Source: Dechloromonas sp.
GTDB taxonomy: Bacteria > Pseudomonadota > Gammaproteobacteria > Burkholderiales > Rhodocyclaceae
Reading direction: 5' to 3'
Assembly: GCA_011391255.1 (NCBI GenBank)
Contig: JAABQV010000018.1
Span: forward strand, 1 to 45,292
DNA: 45,292 nucleotides
The position numbers and the translations under genes were made by a program. The notes under the pieces are model-generated. The model was given only the letters and a program-made list of their open reading frames with translations. It was not told the origin of the DNA and ran no database searches. Below, in pieces: positions 19,058 through 28,510 of this stretch (the first letter of the stretch is position 1; the number at the start of each line of letters is the position of its first letter).

Positions 19058-20187
19058 TGAGTATCTTCGATCAGTCAGTCGAGCGGCGCGGCTCCGACTC
19101 GATCAAATGGGGCAAGTACGCCGGCCGCGATATTTTGCCGCTGTGGGTCGCCGATATGGATTTTGCGGCGCCGCCGCCGGTCATCGCGGCCTTGCGCGAG
19201 CGCATTGAACACGGCGTGTTTGGTTACGGCGCACCCTGGCCATCGCTAACGGAGTCAGTGCTCGCTCACCTTGAACGCGAATACGGCTGGAAGATTGAGG
19301 CGGAATGGCTGCTCTGGCTGCCGGGTCTGGTCAGTGGTTTGAATATTGCCTGTCGTGCAGTTGACGGCGACGTCCTGACGGCAACGCCGATCTACCCGCC
19401 CTTCCTCTCTGCCCCGCATTTTTCCGGTCGCCAGCTCAGCCGCTGCGAACTGGTGCAAAACGATGGCCGCTGGGAGTGGGATAAATTCGCCCTGAAAAGC
19501 GCGTTGACCGCAACAAGCCAGCTTTTCATGCTCTGCCATCCGCACAATCCGGTCGGCCGCTGCTGGAAGCGCGAAGAATTGCTCGATCTCGCGGCCTTTG
19601 CCGAAGAAAATGATCTGATTGTCTGTTCCGACGAAATCCACTGCGGCCTGATTCTCGACGCCGACAAGCGCCATATCCCTTTCGCCAGCCTTTCTCCCGA
19701 GGCGGCCAAACGCAGTATCACGCTGATGGCACCGTCAAAAACCTACAATATTCCCGGTCTCGGCAGCTCGTTTGCGGTGATTTCCGACCCCGCGTTGCGC
19801 CATCGCTTCGAGAAGACCATGCAGGGCATCGTCCCGCACGTCAATGTGCTTGGCCTCGCTGCCACTGAGGCTGCTTACCGCGATTGCAGCGGCTGGCATC
19901 GCGAAATGATCACTTACCTCGCTGCCAATCGTGACCGGCTACAGGCTGCGGTCAACGCCGAAAGAGGCGTAAAAATGAGTCGCGTCGAGGCTACTTATCT
20001 GGGCTGGATTGATGTCCGTGAATTGGCGCTTGAACGTCCGGCGGCGCATTTCGAGGCGCACGGGCTCGGTTTGTCGGATGGTGCTGATTTTGGCGCGCCG
20101 GGTTTTTTGCGGCTCAACTTCGGTTGCACACGCGCCACGCTGGATGAAGCCTTGCGTCGTTTTTCAATGGCTTGCCGCAGCCTATGA
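19054..20187 (+). CDS. patB: PatB/MalY-type C-S lyase (PLP fold-type I)
   Basis: 377 aa. Members cleave the C-S bond of cystathionine or cysteine conjugates to give pyruvate, ammonia and a thiol. Family marks are DSIKWGKYAGRDILPLWVAD and MDFAAPPPVIAALRER, with FGYGAP after them. Asp193 in IVCSDEIHCGL and Lys229 in MAPSKTYNIPGLG bind PLP; CHPHNPVGRCWKREEL is also typical. The start ATG 19054 overlaps the EAL stop, and the gene end overlaps the next small membrane gene (ATGA at 20184). An earlier TTG at 19033 is unlikely. Confidence 0.92.
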   Translation: MMSIFDQSVERRGSDSIKWGKYAGRDILPLWVADMDFAAPPPVIAALRERIEHGVFGYGAPWPSLTESVLAHLEREYGWKIEAEWLLWLPGLVSGLNIACRAVDGDVLTATPIYPPFLSAPHFSGRQLSRCELVQNDGRWEWDKFALKSALTATSQLFMLCHPHNPVGRCWKREELLDLAAFAEENDLIVCSDEIHCGLILDADKRHIPFASLSPEAAKRSITLMAPSKTYNIPGLGSSFAVISDPALRHRFEKTMQGIVPHVNVLGLAATEAAYRDCSGWHREMITYLAANRDRLQAAVNAERGVKMSRVEATYLGWIDVRELALERPAAHFEAHGLGLSDGADFGAPGFLRLNFGCTRATLDEALRRFSMACRSL

Positions 20188-20474
20188 ACGATTTCACGCT
20201 GGCTGTTTGGGCTTTGGCTATTAGTCTGCTCTTGCAAGCGCTGGCGGCTGGCTGGGCAATCGAGGTTTTTCTACGTAAAGGCTTGCCAGGCAATTTGCGC
20301 CGTTCGTGGCTGGCGCTTGCCATCGCTGCCTTGCTGCTTGCACTTTTCCACGGCTACACGGTGGAGCTCGCCCTGCGCACAGGGCTTTACGATCTGCGCC
20401 AAGCCTTACTCGGTGCCACCGTCGCACTCATGTTCGCCCTGGGAATTTACGGTTTCAGACACCAGCAGGCCTGA
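20184..20474 (+). CDS. Small three-helix membrane protein, unknown
   Basis: 96 aa with three hydrophobic stretches (WALAISLLLQALAAGWAIEV, SWLALAIAALLLALFHGYT, ALLGATVALMFALGIYGF). No family recognised. It starts inside the PatB stop (ATGA), so it is the third member of a coupled EAL-PatB-membrane unit. Its 3' end overlaps the convergent 5-formyl-THF cyclo-ligase gene by 20 bases. A role as a membrane partner of the preceding genes is only inference from coupling. Confidence 0.75.
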   Translation: MNDFTLAVWALAISLLLQALAAGWAIEVFLRKGLPGNLRRSWLALAIAALLLALFHGYTVELALRTGLYDLRQALLGATVALMFALGIYGFRHQQA

Positions 20475-21036
20475 AGGCACCGTTTTCGGTGACGATCCAG
20501 TCCAGCTGCTGATCGTGTTGTTCCGGCCAGATGTTGTCCACGCGATTGATTTCAAAACCGATGCCGACCGCCAGTGGGCGAGGCGAGAGCGTCGCCAGCG
20601 TGCGGTCGAAGAAACCGCCGCCGTAGCCAAGTCGGTAACCCTGGCGATCAAAGGCGTTGAGCGGCAGCAAGATCAGATCCGGGGCGACAAAATCACCGCT
20701 GGCGGGGGTCGGGATGCCGTAACGGTCTTCAATCAGCGGCGTTGCTGGCGTCCACAAACGGAAGGCGAGTGGCGCCGCCGCCTCAAGCACCACCGGCAGC
20801 GCCGCCAGCGTGCCCGAAGCCGCCCAGATTTCAAGCAGCGCCCGAACATCCGGCTCATTTTTGATCGGCCAGCAAAATACAGCGATTTTTGGTGCTTGCA
20901 GCGCCGTCTGCAGATGCTCGACGATGCGCGCCGAGAGCCCGGCGTGCGTCGCCGCATCGATTTTTTCACGGCGCGCCAGCATCGCCTGCCGCATGGCTCG
21001 CCGTCTAGCCGTGTTATCCTCGGATCGCTCTGTCAT
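20455..21036 (-). CDS. fau: 5-formyltetrahydrofolate cyclo-ligase
   Basis: 193 aa. Converts 5-formyl-THF to 5,10-methenyl-THF using ATP. The N-terminal RRRAMRQAMLARREKID, the central FCWPIKNEPDVRALLE and the nucleotide/folate signature LLPLNAFDRQGYRLGYGGGF followed by FDRTLA are all typical. In many Proteobacteria this gene follows zapA and the 6S RNA; here the 6S RNA is 20 kb away. Its start codon is only 2 bases from that of the divergent lytic transglycosylase gene. Confidence 0.95.
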   Translation of the reverse strand: MTERSEDNTARRRAMRQAMLARREKIDAATHAGLSARIVEHLQTALQAPKIAVFCWPIKNEPDVRALLEIWAASGTLAALPVVLEAAAPLAFRLWTPATPLIEDRYGIPTPASGDFVAPDLILLPLNAFDRQGYRLGYGGGFFDRTLATLSPRPLAVGIGFEINRVDNIWPEQHDQQLDWIVTENGAFRPAGV

Positions 21037-21038
21037 TA

Positions 21039-22982
21039 ATGAAATCTAGCATGAAGTTACCTGTTTTTATTACCTGTCTTTTCGTCACGCTTCCGCTCTT
21101 TGCCCAGGAGAATGGCGATGCCGCCTTTCTCGCCGCGCGTGATGCCTTCCGCGCCGGAGATCGCAGCAAGCTCGAATTTAATGCTAGTCGAATTGGCAAC
21201 CACGATCTGGCGCCCTACGTCGAAAACTATCAACTGCGGATCAATATGGATCAGGGCGACTCGACCGCCCTGCGTAATTTCTTCGAGCGTTACGACAAAA
21301 GCTACGTCGCTGAAAAACTGCGTGCCGACTGGATACGCTGGCTGGGCAAGCGCGGTATGTGGAGCGAAGTCGATCTCGAGTTTGTGCGAATGATCGCACC
21401 CGATGCTGATGTGACCTGCTACAGCCAGCAAGCGCGACTCGCCCGCAACGACAAGACGGTGCTCGATGAAGCTGAAAAAACCTGGTTGACCCAGCTTGAA
21501 CCGCCGGTTTCCTGCCAGCCGGTGCTGGAAGCGCTGATCTGGGAAAAGCGTGTGCTGGCCGACGATGTCTGGGCGCGTGCCCGCCGTCAGTTTGAAGCCA
21601 ATCGCACCGATTGGGCCAAGCAAACCCTGTTTTACCTGCCGCCTTCGCAAACGCCGGAGACCCGGACGGTTGACTCGGTGATCAGCAGCGCGATGGGTTA
21701 TCTGGCCCGCCAGCCGGCCAACTGGAACGGCAGCCGTCAGGGCCGCGAGTTGGCGGCTATCGCCATTCAGCGCATCGCAACCAACGATCCGCGCGCCGCC
21801 GCCGATGAACTGGAAAAGCTCCAGTCGCGGATGCAGGAGTCGGAAAAGCAGTGGGCGTGGTCGCAAATCGGCTTGCAGGCGGCCAAACGTCACATGCCGG
21901 AAGCGCTGACCTGGTACGCCAAAGCCACCAAGGCGCCGCTCTCTGACGAAGGTTATCAGTGGAAAGTGCGCGCCGCGTTGCGTGAGCAGGAATGGGGCGT
22001 GGTTCATAAAACCGTTGAGGCGATGCCGCCGACACTCGCCGCCAAGCCGGAGTGGGTGTACTGGCTGGGCCGTTCGTTCAAGGCTGGTGGGCGCACCACC
22101 GACGCCGATGCGCTGTTTGAAAAAATCGCCGGGCAGCCCAATTTCTACGGCAACCTCGCTGATGAAGAGCTGGGCCGTTCAATTTTGCTGCCGCCGAAGG
22201 CGCCGTCGCCAACTGCCGAGGAGCAAAAGCTTGCCCGTCAGAACGCGGGCACCAAGCGGGCTCTGGCATTTTTCCGGCTAAATATGCGTACCGAAGGCGT
22301 GCGCGAATGGAACTGGTCACTGCGCGGAATGAGCGATCGTGAGTTGCTGGCCGCCGCCGATCTGGCCAAGCGTAACCAGATCTGGGATCGGGCGATTACC
22401 GCAGCCGACATGACCAAGAGTGAGCACGATTACAGCCTGCGCTTCCTCTCGCCCTATGGCGAACAGGTGCGACCAGCGGCGCAGAACCAGTCGCTCGATG
22501 ATGCCTGGGTCTATGGCTTGATGCGTCAGGAGAGCCGCTTTATTACCGGCGCCAAATCGCACGTCGGCGCTTCCGGCCTGATGCAGTTGATGCCTGCGAC
22601 CGCCAAGTGGGTCGCAAAAAAAATCGGTCTGCGTGATTACAACCATAGTCAGGTCAATGAGACTGAAATCAATGTTCTGCTCGGCACCAGCTATATGCGC
22701 CTGGTCATGGAGAATCTCGACAATCATCCGGTGCTCGCTTCGGCCGCGTACAATGCGGGGCCGGGTCGGGCCAAAAAATGGCGTGCCGACCGGCCGCTGG
22801 AGGGGGCAATTTATGCGGAGACGATCCCTTTTAGTGAAACTCGTGATTACGTCAAAAAAGTTATGAGCAACGCGGCGTATTACACCGTTTTGTTCACCGG
22901 CAAGCCGGATTCGCTTAAAAATCGCCTCGGTACGGTGGCGCCACGTTCAAGTGAGCCGAAAAAAGACCGTGATTTGCCTTAA
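21039..22982 (+). CDS. slt: Soluble lytic murein transglycosylase (Slt70 type)
   Basis: 647 aa, periplasmic. The N-terminal signal peptide is MKLPVFITCLFVTLPLFA with cleavage probably before QENG. A long superhelical domain follows. The C-terminal SLT domain has the catalytic Glu in YGLMRQESRFITGAKSHVGA (Glu498), then SGLMQLMPATAKWVAKK, NVLLGTSYMRLVMENLDNHP and SAAYNAGPGRAKKW. It cleaves glycan strands to form 1,6-anhydro-muropeptides. ATG 21051 is an alternative start giving a cleaner signal peptide; neither start has a strong ribosome site. Confidence 0.94.
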   Translation: MKSSMKLPVFITCLFVTLPLFAQENGDAAFLAARDAFRAGDRSKLEFNASRIGNHDLAPYVENYQLRINMDQGDSTALRNFFERYDKSYVAEKLRADWIRWLGKRGMWSEVDLEFVRMIAPDADVTCYSQQARLARNDKTVLDEAEKTWLTQLEPPVSCQPVLEALIWEKRVLADDVWARARRQFEANRTDWAKQTLFYLPPSQTPETRTVDSVISSAMGYLARQPANWNGSRQGRELAAIAIQRIATNDPRAAADELEKLQSRMQESEKQWAWSQIGLQAAKRHMPEALTWYAKATKAPLSDEGYQWKVRAALREQEWGVVHKTVEAMPPTLAAKPEWVYWLGRSFKAGGRTTDADALFEKIAGQPNFYGNLADEELGRSILLPPKAPSPTAEEQKLARQNAGTKRALAFFRLNMRTEGVREWNWSLRGMSDRELLAAADLAKRNQIWDRAITAADMTKSEHDYSLRFLSPYGEQVRPAAQNQSLDDAWVYGLMRQESRFITGAKSHVGASGLMQLMPATAKWVAKKIGLRDYNHSQVNETEINVLLGTSYMRLVMENLDNHPVLASAAYNAGPGRAKKWRADRPLEGAIYAETIPFSETRDYVKKVMSNAAYYTVLFTGKPDSLKNRLGTVAPRSSEPKKDRDLP

Positions 22983-23024
22983 TATCACTGACTTTCCGGA
23001 TATCGATTGGCGATAAGTTAAAAA

Positions 23025-25172
23025 GTGGACTCATCTACTGCTGCTCCCGTGCTTGCTGAGAAACAAAGTGCCGAATTAGCGACAATTCTTTGCGATTGCC
23101 GTGCTATGTATTTGAAAGAGCTCGGCCAGCTTTTGCGCGAGGCCGAGCCGGTTTCCAATGTCGCGGTAGAAACCTTTGTCCAAACGGCGGCACGTTACTT
23201 TGATGAGATGGTTTCCAAGGCGCCGCGCGGTGGTTTTGATGAAGCCGATGGTCTGACCGCGTCGCGGATTTCGCTGGTCGGCGAAAATGATCTTGAATTG
23301 GAAATCCGCCTCAACGAATTCTCCGGAAAGCTTCTGGAAAAAACAGGTGGTGACCTCTGGCGGGTTTATTTGCGCTTCGTCACGCTACTAAAGCGTCCAG
23401 ACCTTCCTAAATCGGATAACCCGGTTGGCCCCAAGGGGATTGCCGAGGGCTTGGCACAGATGTGTAACGAATTGGGCGAGGGGCATGAAAAAACCATGGC
23501 CCGCATCGACCGCCTGCAAAATTACTTTGCCGGGAATTTGCCGGTGCTCTATGCCAATTTGAATGCCTTGTTTGAGCGTCGACATGTCGATGCCGCACAA
23601 CCGTCAATCATTTCGGCGGCCGATGCGCCGGGCGGTGCAAAGGGAGTTCCGGCTGGTGCCGGCATGAGTAATGCACTTGCCGCCTTGCAGCAAAACCTGA
23701 TGGCGCAGCTCCCGGCCGGTGCTCTATCGGGCATGGGGATGGGTGCTAACGGGGGCGGCGGCGCCAGCGGCAGTCTGTTTTCGCAAGCGATGTTTGACCG
23801 CCTGCTGTCGCGCCTTGATGAGCTGGAGCGTTCCGGCCATTTTCAGGCGGCTGTGCCGCCAGGCGCTGCTTCCGGCGCGCCATCCCTGGAAAACCTGATT
23901 CCTGGTCTCTTTGACGAGGCATCAGTGGAGCAGGATCTTCCACGGCAAGCCATACGTTCCGCTGCGCTCGGTATTCCCAAAGCAGCCCCCGAAGCGGCGG
24001 CGATTGACACCTTGGCATTGGTTTTTGAGGCGATTTTTGACATGCCGGGTTTGCCGGATGCGATCAAGTCAGCGCTCTCCAGCTTGCAAATTCCGCTGCT
24101 CAAGTCAGCCATGCTCGATCCCTCGTTTTTCTCCAACGAGAGCCACCCGGCGCGCACGCTGCTTGATCGTATGGCGCGAGCCGCGTTGGGTTTGCCAGCG
24201 GATGTTTCTTCAAAACACCCGGTTTGCCTGCAGATTTTGAATATTGCAGCGCACGTTCGCAGCGAGTTTGCCAATGATCCGTCGGTATTTGAGCGGTATG
24301 TCGGCAAACTTGACGCCTTGATTGCCGAGCGTGATCAGGAAATTGCTAAGTCAGCCGTCGCCTGGCTGCCGTTGCTGGCGCGCATTGAGCAGCGCGGCAA
24401 GGCTGAGACCCGTTGTCAGGAGGTTATCGAGGCTTTTTGCGAGCGCGCTATTCCGCAGGGCATCGCCGACTTTTTGCGAAAAACCTGGTATCGGGTCTTG
24501 TTGAAGGTTTGGGTTGAGCATGGCGAGGAAAGCGCTGCCTGGCAGGAGCATAACTCGGTGGTCGATAGCCTGTTGTGGAGTGTTCAGCCTAAAACCGACG
24601 CCGAGGATCGCAAGCGCCTATCGCGGATGCTGCCTGGCATGTTGCAATTGCTGAGCAAGGGAATGGAGCATATTCAGGTACCTGAAGAGGAGCGCACCGG
24701 CTTCCTGGATACCTGCTTTTCGCTACAGACGGCAGCGTTGCGTGGTGTTGTTCAGCCGGCTGCAGCGACCGTTTCTTCCCCTGCGGCGCGTGAACTGGAT
24801 GCTGGCTTGTTGTCGGTACCGTCCGCTTTGCCCGAGGCTGCCGAAATTCAAGCGGGCGAGCTTTGCCTGAAAACGATTGATCTCCCTAGTGAGTCTGCCC
24901 TGCTTGGCCGCCTGCGCTCCGTGCCGATAAAGTCCGGAGAGTGGCTGGAGTTCAAGTTGCTGGACGGAACGGTGCTGGTCGGACGGCTCAGTCATAGCAG
25001 TCCGGATAGTGGCAAGCTCCTGTTCTGCAATCCTGCCTGGGGATTTGCCGTGGCAATTCATCCGGCGGTGATGGAGAAACAGTTGCGCGAACAGCAAGCG
25101 CAGCGTTTGTCATCACGTTCTCTGTTTAATCTAGCAGCCGAGAAGGCACTGAATCGTCCGCTGGACGCTTGA
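23025..25172 (+). CDS. DUF1631 protein, function unknown
   Basis: 715 aa, with the DUF1631 pattern: an N-terminal helical part (DCRAMYLKELGQLLREAEP), a low-complexity linker rich in Gly/Ala (MGMGANGGGGASGSLFSQAM), a central part (FDMPGLPDAIKSALSSLQIP, LDRMARAALGLPADV) and a C-terminal beta region (GEWLEFKLLDGTVLVGRL) ending LFNLAAEKALNRPL. No enzyme motif is visible. The start is GTG 23025; no in-frame ATG gives a better beginning. Related genes in Beta- and Gammaproteobacteria often lie near c-di-GMP or motility genes, but a role cannot be fixed here. Confidence 0.85.
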   Translation: MDSSTAAPVLAEKQSAELATILCDCRAMYLKELGQLLREAEPVSNVAVETFVQTAARYFDEMVSKAPRGGFDEADGLTASRISLVGENDLELEIRLNEFSGKLLEKTGGDLWRVYLRFVTLLKRPDLPKSDNPVGPKGIAEGLAQMCNELGEGHEKTMARIDRLQNYFAGNLPVLYANLNALFERRHVDAAQPSIISAADAPGGAKGVPAGAGMSNALAALQQNLMAQLPAGALSGMGMGANGGGGASGSLFSQAMFDRLLSRLDELERSGHFQAAVPPGAASGAPSLENLIPGLFDEASVEQDLPRQAIRSAALGIPKAAPEAAAIDTLALVFEAIFDMPGLPDAIKSALSSLQIPLLKSAMLDPSFFSNESHPARTLLDRMARAALGLPADVSSKHPVCLQILNIAAHVRSEFANDPSVFERYVGKLDALIAERDQEIAKSAVAWLPLLARIEQRGKAETRCQEVIEAFCERAIPQGIADFLRKTWYRVLLKVWVEHGEESAAWQEHNSVVDSLLWSVQPKTDAEDRKRLSRMLPGMLQLLSKGMEHIQVPEEERTGFLDTCFSLQTAALRGVVQPAAATVSSPAARELDAGLLSVPSALPEAAEIQAGELCLKTIDLPSESALLGRLRSVPIKSGEWLEFKLLDGTVLVGRLSHSSPDSGKLLFCNPAWGFAVAIHPAVMEKQLREQQAQRLSSRSLFNLAAEKALNRPLDA

Positions 25173-25262
25173 TATTTCTCCGGCTCGGGCTGCGGCCTGC
25201 GCCGCTGAGGGGCGAATTGCCTTAAAATCAGGACTTCTCGAATATCGTGTCCGGGGTTGGTT

Positions 25263-26225
25263 ATGGCGATCAAAAAAGTCTTGTTGTTGGGTGGCAGTGG
25301 TTATGTTGGTACCTATATAGCCAACCGTCTATCTCAGCTTGGTGTCGAAGTTACGATTCCGACCCGCCGGCGCGAACGGACCAAGGCATTGATTATTCAG
25401 CCTAATGTGCTGATGCCGCAGGCCAACATTCATTGCGAAGAAACGCTGAGCGAACTAATGCGCGGCCAGGATGCGGTGATCAATCTGGTCGGCATTCTGC
25501 ATAGCCGCGATGTCCAGTTTCCTTATAGCAAGGATTTTGCCCGGGCGCACGTGGAGTTGCCGAAAAAGATCGTCGCTGCCTGCAAGGCCGCCGGCGTTCG
25601 CCGTTTGGTGCACATGAGCGCGCTCGGTGCGAGTCCCAAAGCGCCATCGGAGTATCTGGCGTCCAAGGGTGATGGCGAGGCGATCGTCATGGCCGCACAG
25701 GGCGAGCTTGACGTCACCATTTTCCGCCCGTCGGTCATTTTTGGTCAGGGCGATGCCTTCCTCAACATGTTTGCCAAGGTGCTCGGCATTGCGCCGGTTT
25801 TCCCGCTCGGTTTCGGGCACGCCCGCTTCCAGCCGGTCTGGGTGGCAGACGTTGCCGACGCCTTTGTCGATTGTCTGAGCGACCACACCAGCGTTGGCCA
25901 GGTTTATGACCTGGTCGGCCCCAAGGTATACACGCTTCGCGAACTGGTCGATTACACCAAGGAATTGACCGGGAGCAAGGCACGCATCATCGCTTTGGGC
26001 GAAGGTCTGGCGTATTTGCAGGCCGGCCTGATGTGGCTCGCACCGAATCCGATGATGTCGCCCGACAATCTGCGTTCAATGCAGGTCGACAACATCGCCG
26101 GTGCCAATGCCAATTTGCCCCCCAACTGGCTGCCGACTGCGCTGGAAGCGATTGCGCCGACTTACATTGCTCACAACACGCCGAAAGGCAAGCTGGATTC
26201 CTTCCGCTATCGCGCTGGCAGGTAA
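25263..26225 (+). CDS. Atypical short-chain dehydrogenase of the complex I NDUFA9 type
   Basis: 320 aa. Rossmann NAD(P) motif VLLLGGSGYVGTYIANRL at the N terminus, then VINLVGILHSRD, VRRLVHMSALGASPKAPSEY and TIFRPSVIFGQGDAFLNM. These fit the NDUFA9-like / YbjT-type SDR family. Bacterial members are thought to be NAD(P)H-binding assembly or quinone-associated proteins; the substrate is unknown. ATG 25263 has GGGG 6 bases upstream. The gap to cca is 15 bases, so it is probably co-transcribed with it. Confidence 0.88.
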   Translation: MAIKKVLLLGGSGYVGTYIANRLSQLGVEVTIPTRRRERTKALIIQPNVLMPQANIHCEETLSELMRGQDAVINLVGILHSRDVQFPYSKDFARAHVELPKKIVAACKAAGVRRLVHMSALGASPKAPSEYLASKGDGEAIVMAAQGELDVTIFRPSVIFGQGDAFLNMFAKVLGIAPVFPLGFGHARFQPVWVADVADAFVDCLSDHTSVGQVYDLVGPKVYTLRELVDYTKELTGSKARIIALGEGLAYLQAGLMWLAPNPMMSPDNLRSMQVDNIAGANANLPPNWLPTALEAIAPTYIAHNTPKGKLDSFRYRAGR

Positions 26226-26240
26226 GCGCGTGATCCGCCG

Positions 26241-27488
26241 ATGAAAATTTACATCGTCGGCGGTGCGGTTCGCGATCAGCTTTTAGGGCGCCCGAGTGAC
26301 GACCGTGATTACGTGGTTGTCGGCGCCACCCCCGAGGCGATGCAGGCTTTGGGTTATCGTCCGGTAGGCCGCGACTTTCCGGTTTTTCTGCACCCGAAAA
26401 CCCAGGAAGAATACGCGCTGGCGCGCACCGAACGCAAAACGGCACCGGGCTACCACGGCTTTGCCTTTCACGCTGACCCAGGTGTCACGCTGGAAGAGGA
26501 TCTCGCCCGCCGCGATCTGACCATCAATGCTATCGCGCAGGGAGCTGACGGCATGCTGATTGACCCTTTCCACGGTCAACACGATTTAGCGGCCAAAATT
26601 TTGCGTCATGTCGGGCCGGCTTTTGTCGAGGATCCGGTGCGCATTTTGCGCCTTGCCCGTTTTGCCGCCCGCTTTGGCGATTTTTCGGTCGCGCCGGAAA
26701 CCATGGCTTTGATGCGCGTGATGGTGATTAACGGCGAGGTCGATCATCTCGTCGCCGAGCGCGTCTGGCTGGAGTTGGCTAAAGGCTTGATAGAGAGCCA
26801 GCCATCGCGGATGTTTGAGGTGCTACGGGAATGTGGCGCGCTGGCGCGCCTGCTGCCGGAGCTTGATGCGCTGTTTGGTGTGGCGCAGCGGGCGGAGTAC
26901 CACCCGGAAATCGACACCGGCGTACACACCATGATGGTTCTCGATCAGGCGGCGCAGCGCGGCTTTGCACTGCCGGTGCGGTTCGCGGCTTTGCTGCACG
27001 ATCTTGGCAAAGGCACGACGCCGGCTGATCTGTTGCCGCGCCATCATGGTCACGAAGAGCGCGGAGCAAGGCTGGCCGAGAAAGTCTGTGCTCGCCTCAA
27101 GGTGCCGCAGGAGTGTCGCGATCTGGCGATTTTGACCGCGCGTTACCACGGCAATATTCACCGCGCCGGCGAATTGCGTCCGGCGACCATTGTCGGCCTC
27201 TTCGAGAAGACCGATGCCCTGCGCCGCCCGGGACGCTTTCAGCAATTGCTTGAGGCCTGCCAATGCGATTTCAACGGGCGTTTGGGCTGGGAGGCGCTGC
27301 CTTACGAGAGCCCGCAGCGTTTATTGACCGCGCTGGCTGCGGTCAACGCCGTCAATGCCGGCGAAATTGCAGCGGCATGCAGTGACCCAGGGCGGATTCC
27401 CGAGCGGGTTCGCGCAGCTCGGGTCAAGGCGGTCAAAATTGCACTAAATGATCCGCGAGATGAGCCAGATCAGGAGCGAAAAGAGTAG
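26241..27488 (+). CDS. cca: Multifunctional CCA-adding enzyme with HD domain
   Basis: 415 aa. Adds or repairs the 3' CCA of tRNA. The class II nucleotidyltransferase head has IVGGAVRDQLLGRPSDDRDY (Asp21, Asp23), ARTERKTAPGYHGF and LARRDLTINAIAQ. The neck has DPVRILRLARFAARFG. The C-terminal HD phosphohydrolase domain contains RFAALLHDLGKGTTP, as in the E. coli-type multifunctional enzyme with phosphatase and phosphodiesterase activity. The last 45 bases overlap the convergent DUF2905 gene. Confidence 0.97.
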   Translation: MKIYIVGGAVRDQLLGRPSDDRDYVVVGATPEAMQALGYRPVGRDFPVFLHPKTQEEYALARTERKTAPGYHGFAFHADPGVTLEEDLARRDLTINAIAQGADGMLIDPFHGQHDLAAKILRHVGPAFVEDPVRILRLARFAARFGDFSVAPETMALMRVMVINGEVDHLVAERVWLELAKGLIESQPSRMFEVLRECGALARLLPELDALFGVAQRAEYHPEIDTGVHTMMVLDQAAQRGFALPVRFAALLHDLGKGTTPADLLPRHHGHEERGARLAEKVCARLKVPQECRDLAILTARYHGNIHRAGELRPATIVGLFEKTDALRRPGRFQQLLEACQCDFNGRLGWEALPYESPQRLLTALAAVNAVNAGEIAAACSDPGRIPERVRAARVKAVKIALNDPRDEPDQERKE

Positions 27489-27641
27489 GGTTGTGGCGAG
27501 CGGGAATGAATAGGCTTTTCCGCGAAAACGAAATGCCAGATCGCCCGGCAGCTTGCCGAAGCGAACAAAGCGAGCGATATGCGGGGCAGCAATGCCGAGC
27601 AGGAAGATCGCAATCACCAGCGTCAAAATCCATTTCAACAT
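27444..27641 (-). CDS. DUF2905 small membrane protein
   Basis: 65 aa with two hydrophobic segments (MLKWILTLVIAIFLLGIAA and LATTLLFSLLIWLISRII) around RFGKLPGDLAFRFRGKAYSF, the hallmark of DUF2905. Function unknown. It overlaps the 3' end of cca by 45 bases on the opposite strand, so both reading frames are constrained there. The start is ATG at 27641; it is divergent from the hydrolase gene at 27704. Confidence 0.9.
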   Translation of the reverse strand: MLKWILTLVIAIFLLGIAAPHIARFVRFGKLPGDLAFRFRGKAYSFPLATTLLFSLLIWLISRII

Positions 27642-27703
27642 ATTGCCTTGCGCTGCGGGCTAAACCCGCATTTAATCACGCTTCACCGGAGCAGCAGAGA
27701 ATC

Positions 27704-28510
27704 ATGATAAAAACGACAAAACTAGACGGCCTGGAAATTTTTTCCTGCAAGCCGGCCCGCAAGACCAAGCTCCCACCTCTGCTTTTTGTGCACGGCGCGT
27801 TTGCCGGCGGCTGGATGTGGACCGAAACCTTCATGCCGGTTTTCGCCGAGGTCGGCTACCCCTGCCACGCCGTCTCGCTGCGCGGGCACGGTGGCAGTGA
27901 CGGGCGCGACAAGATCGACTGGCTTTCCATCAATGATTATGTCGACGATGTTGCCCGTGTTGTCGATTGGCTGGGCGAACCGCCTGTGCTGGTCGGCCAT
28001 TCGATGGGAGGCTTTGTCGTCCAGAAGTATCTTGAGCATCATAAGGCCGCCGGCGCTGTGCTGCTTTGCTCGGTACCGCCACAAGGCCTGGCTGCTGCAC
28101 AGTTTCATCTGATGTTCCAGAAGCCCCATCTTTTTGCCGACCTCAACAGCGTCATGAGCGGCGATTGCACGGATGTGACTACCCTGCGCGAGGCTCTTTT
28201 CGCTGGTGATGTTGATGAAGGAATGCTGACGACCTGGCTGACCAATATGCAAACCGAATCGCATCGGGCGCTATGGGATATGTCGATGTTCAATCTACCC
28301 AACCTGAACGCAATGAACCGCCCGCCAATGCTGATTCTCGGCGCTGAAAAGGACGTACTGGTACCGGCATTCCTGGTTCAGACAACCGGCCACACTTACA
28401 ATTTGCCGGTTCACATCTTCCGTAATATGGGCCATGCCGTGACCCACGAAAAAGAATGGCCGCTAGTCGCGGCCACGATCGGCAAATGGCTGGAAACCCT
28501 TACGCCTTGA
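27704..28510 (+). CDS. Alpha/beta hydrolase
   Basis: 268 aa. Oxyanion HG in FVHGAFAGGWMW, nucleophile elbow LVGHSMGGFVVQKY (Ser in GHSMG), acid in GAEKDVLVPAF and catalytic His in NMGHAVTHEKEW. The substrate is unknown; it resembles general esterases. The open frame runs further upstream, but the start is placed at ATG 27704, because the upstream part lies over cca/DUF2905 and is not protein-like. The last 11 bases overlap the convergent yjfB-like gene. Confidence 0.9.
   Translation: MIKTTKLDGLEIFSCKPARKTKLPPLLFVHGAFAGGWMWTETFMPVFAEVGYPCHAVSLRGHGGSDGRDKIDWLSINDYVDDVARVVDWLGEPPVLVGHSMGGFVVQKYLEHHKAAGAVLLCSVPPQGLAAAQFHLMFQKPHLFADLNSVMSGDCTDVTTLREALFAGDVDEGMLTTWLTNMQTESHRALWDMSMFNLPNLNAMNRPPMLILGAEKDVLVPAFLVQTTGHTYNLPVHIFRNMGHAVTHEKEWPLVAATIGKWLETLTP

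Noticed and set aside
27654..27670. Hairpin TGCGGG-CTAAA-CCCGCA before the hydrolase gene
   Set aside because: It is a short stem with a weak T-run in a divergent gap, with too little to call a terminator or attenuator.
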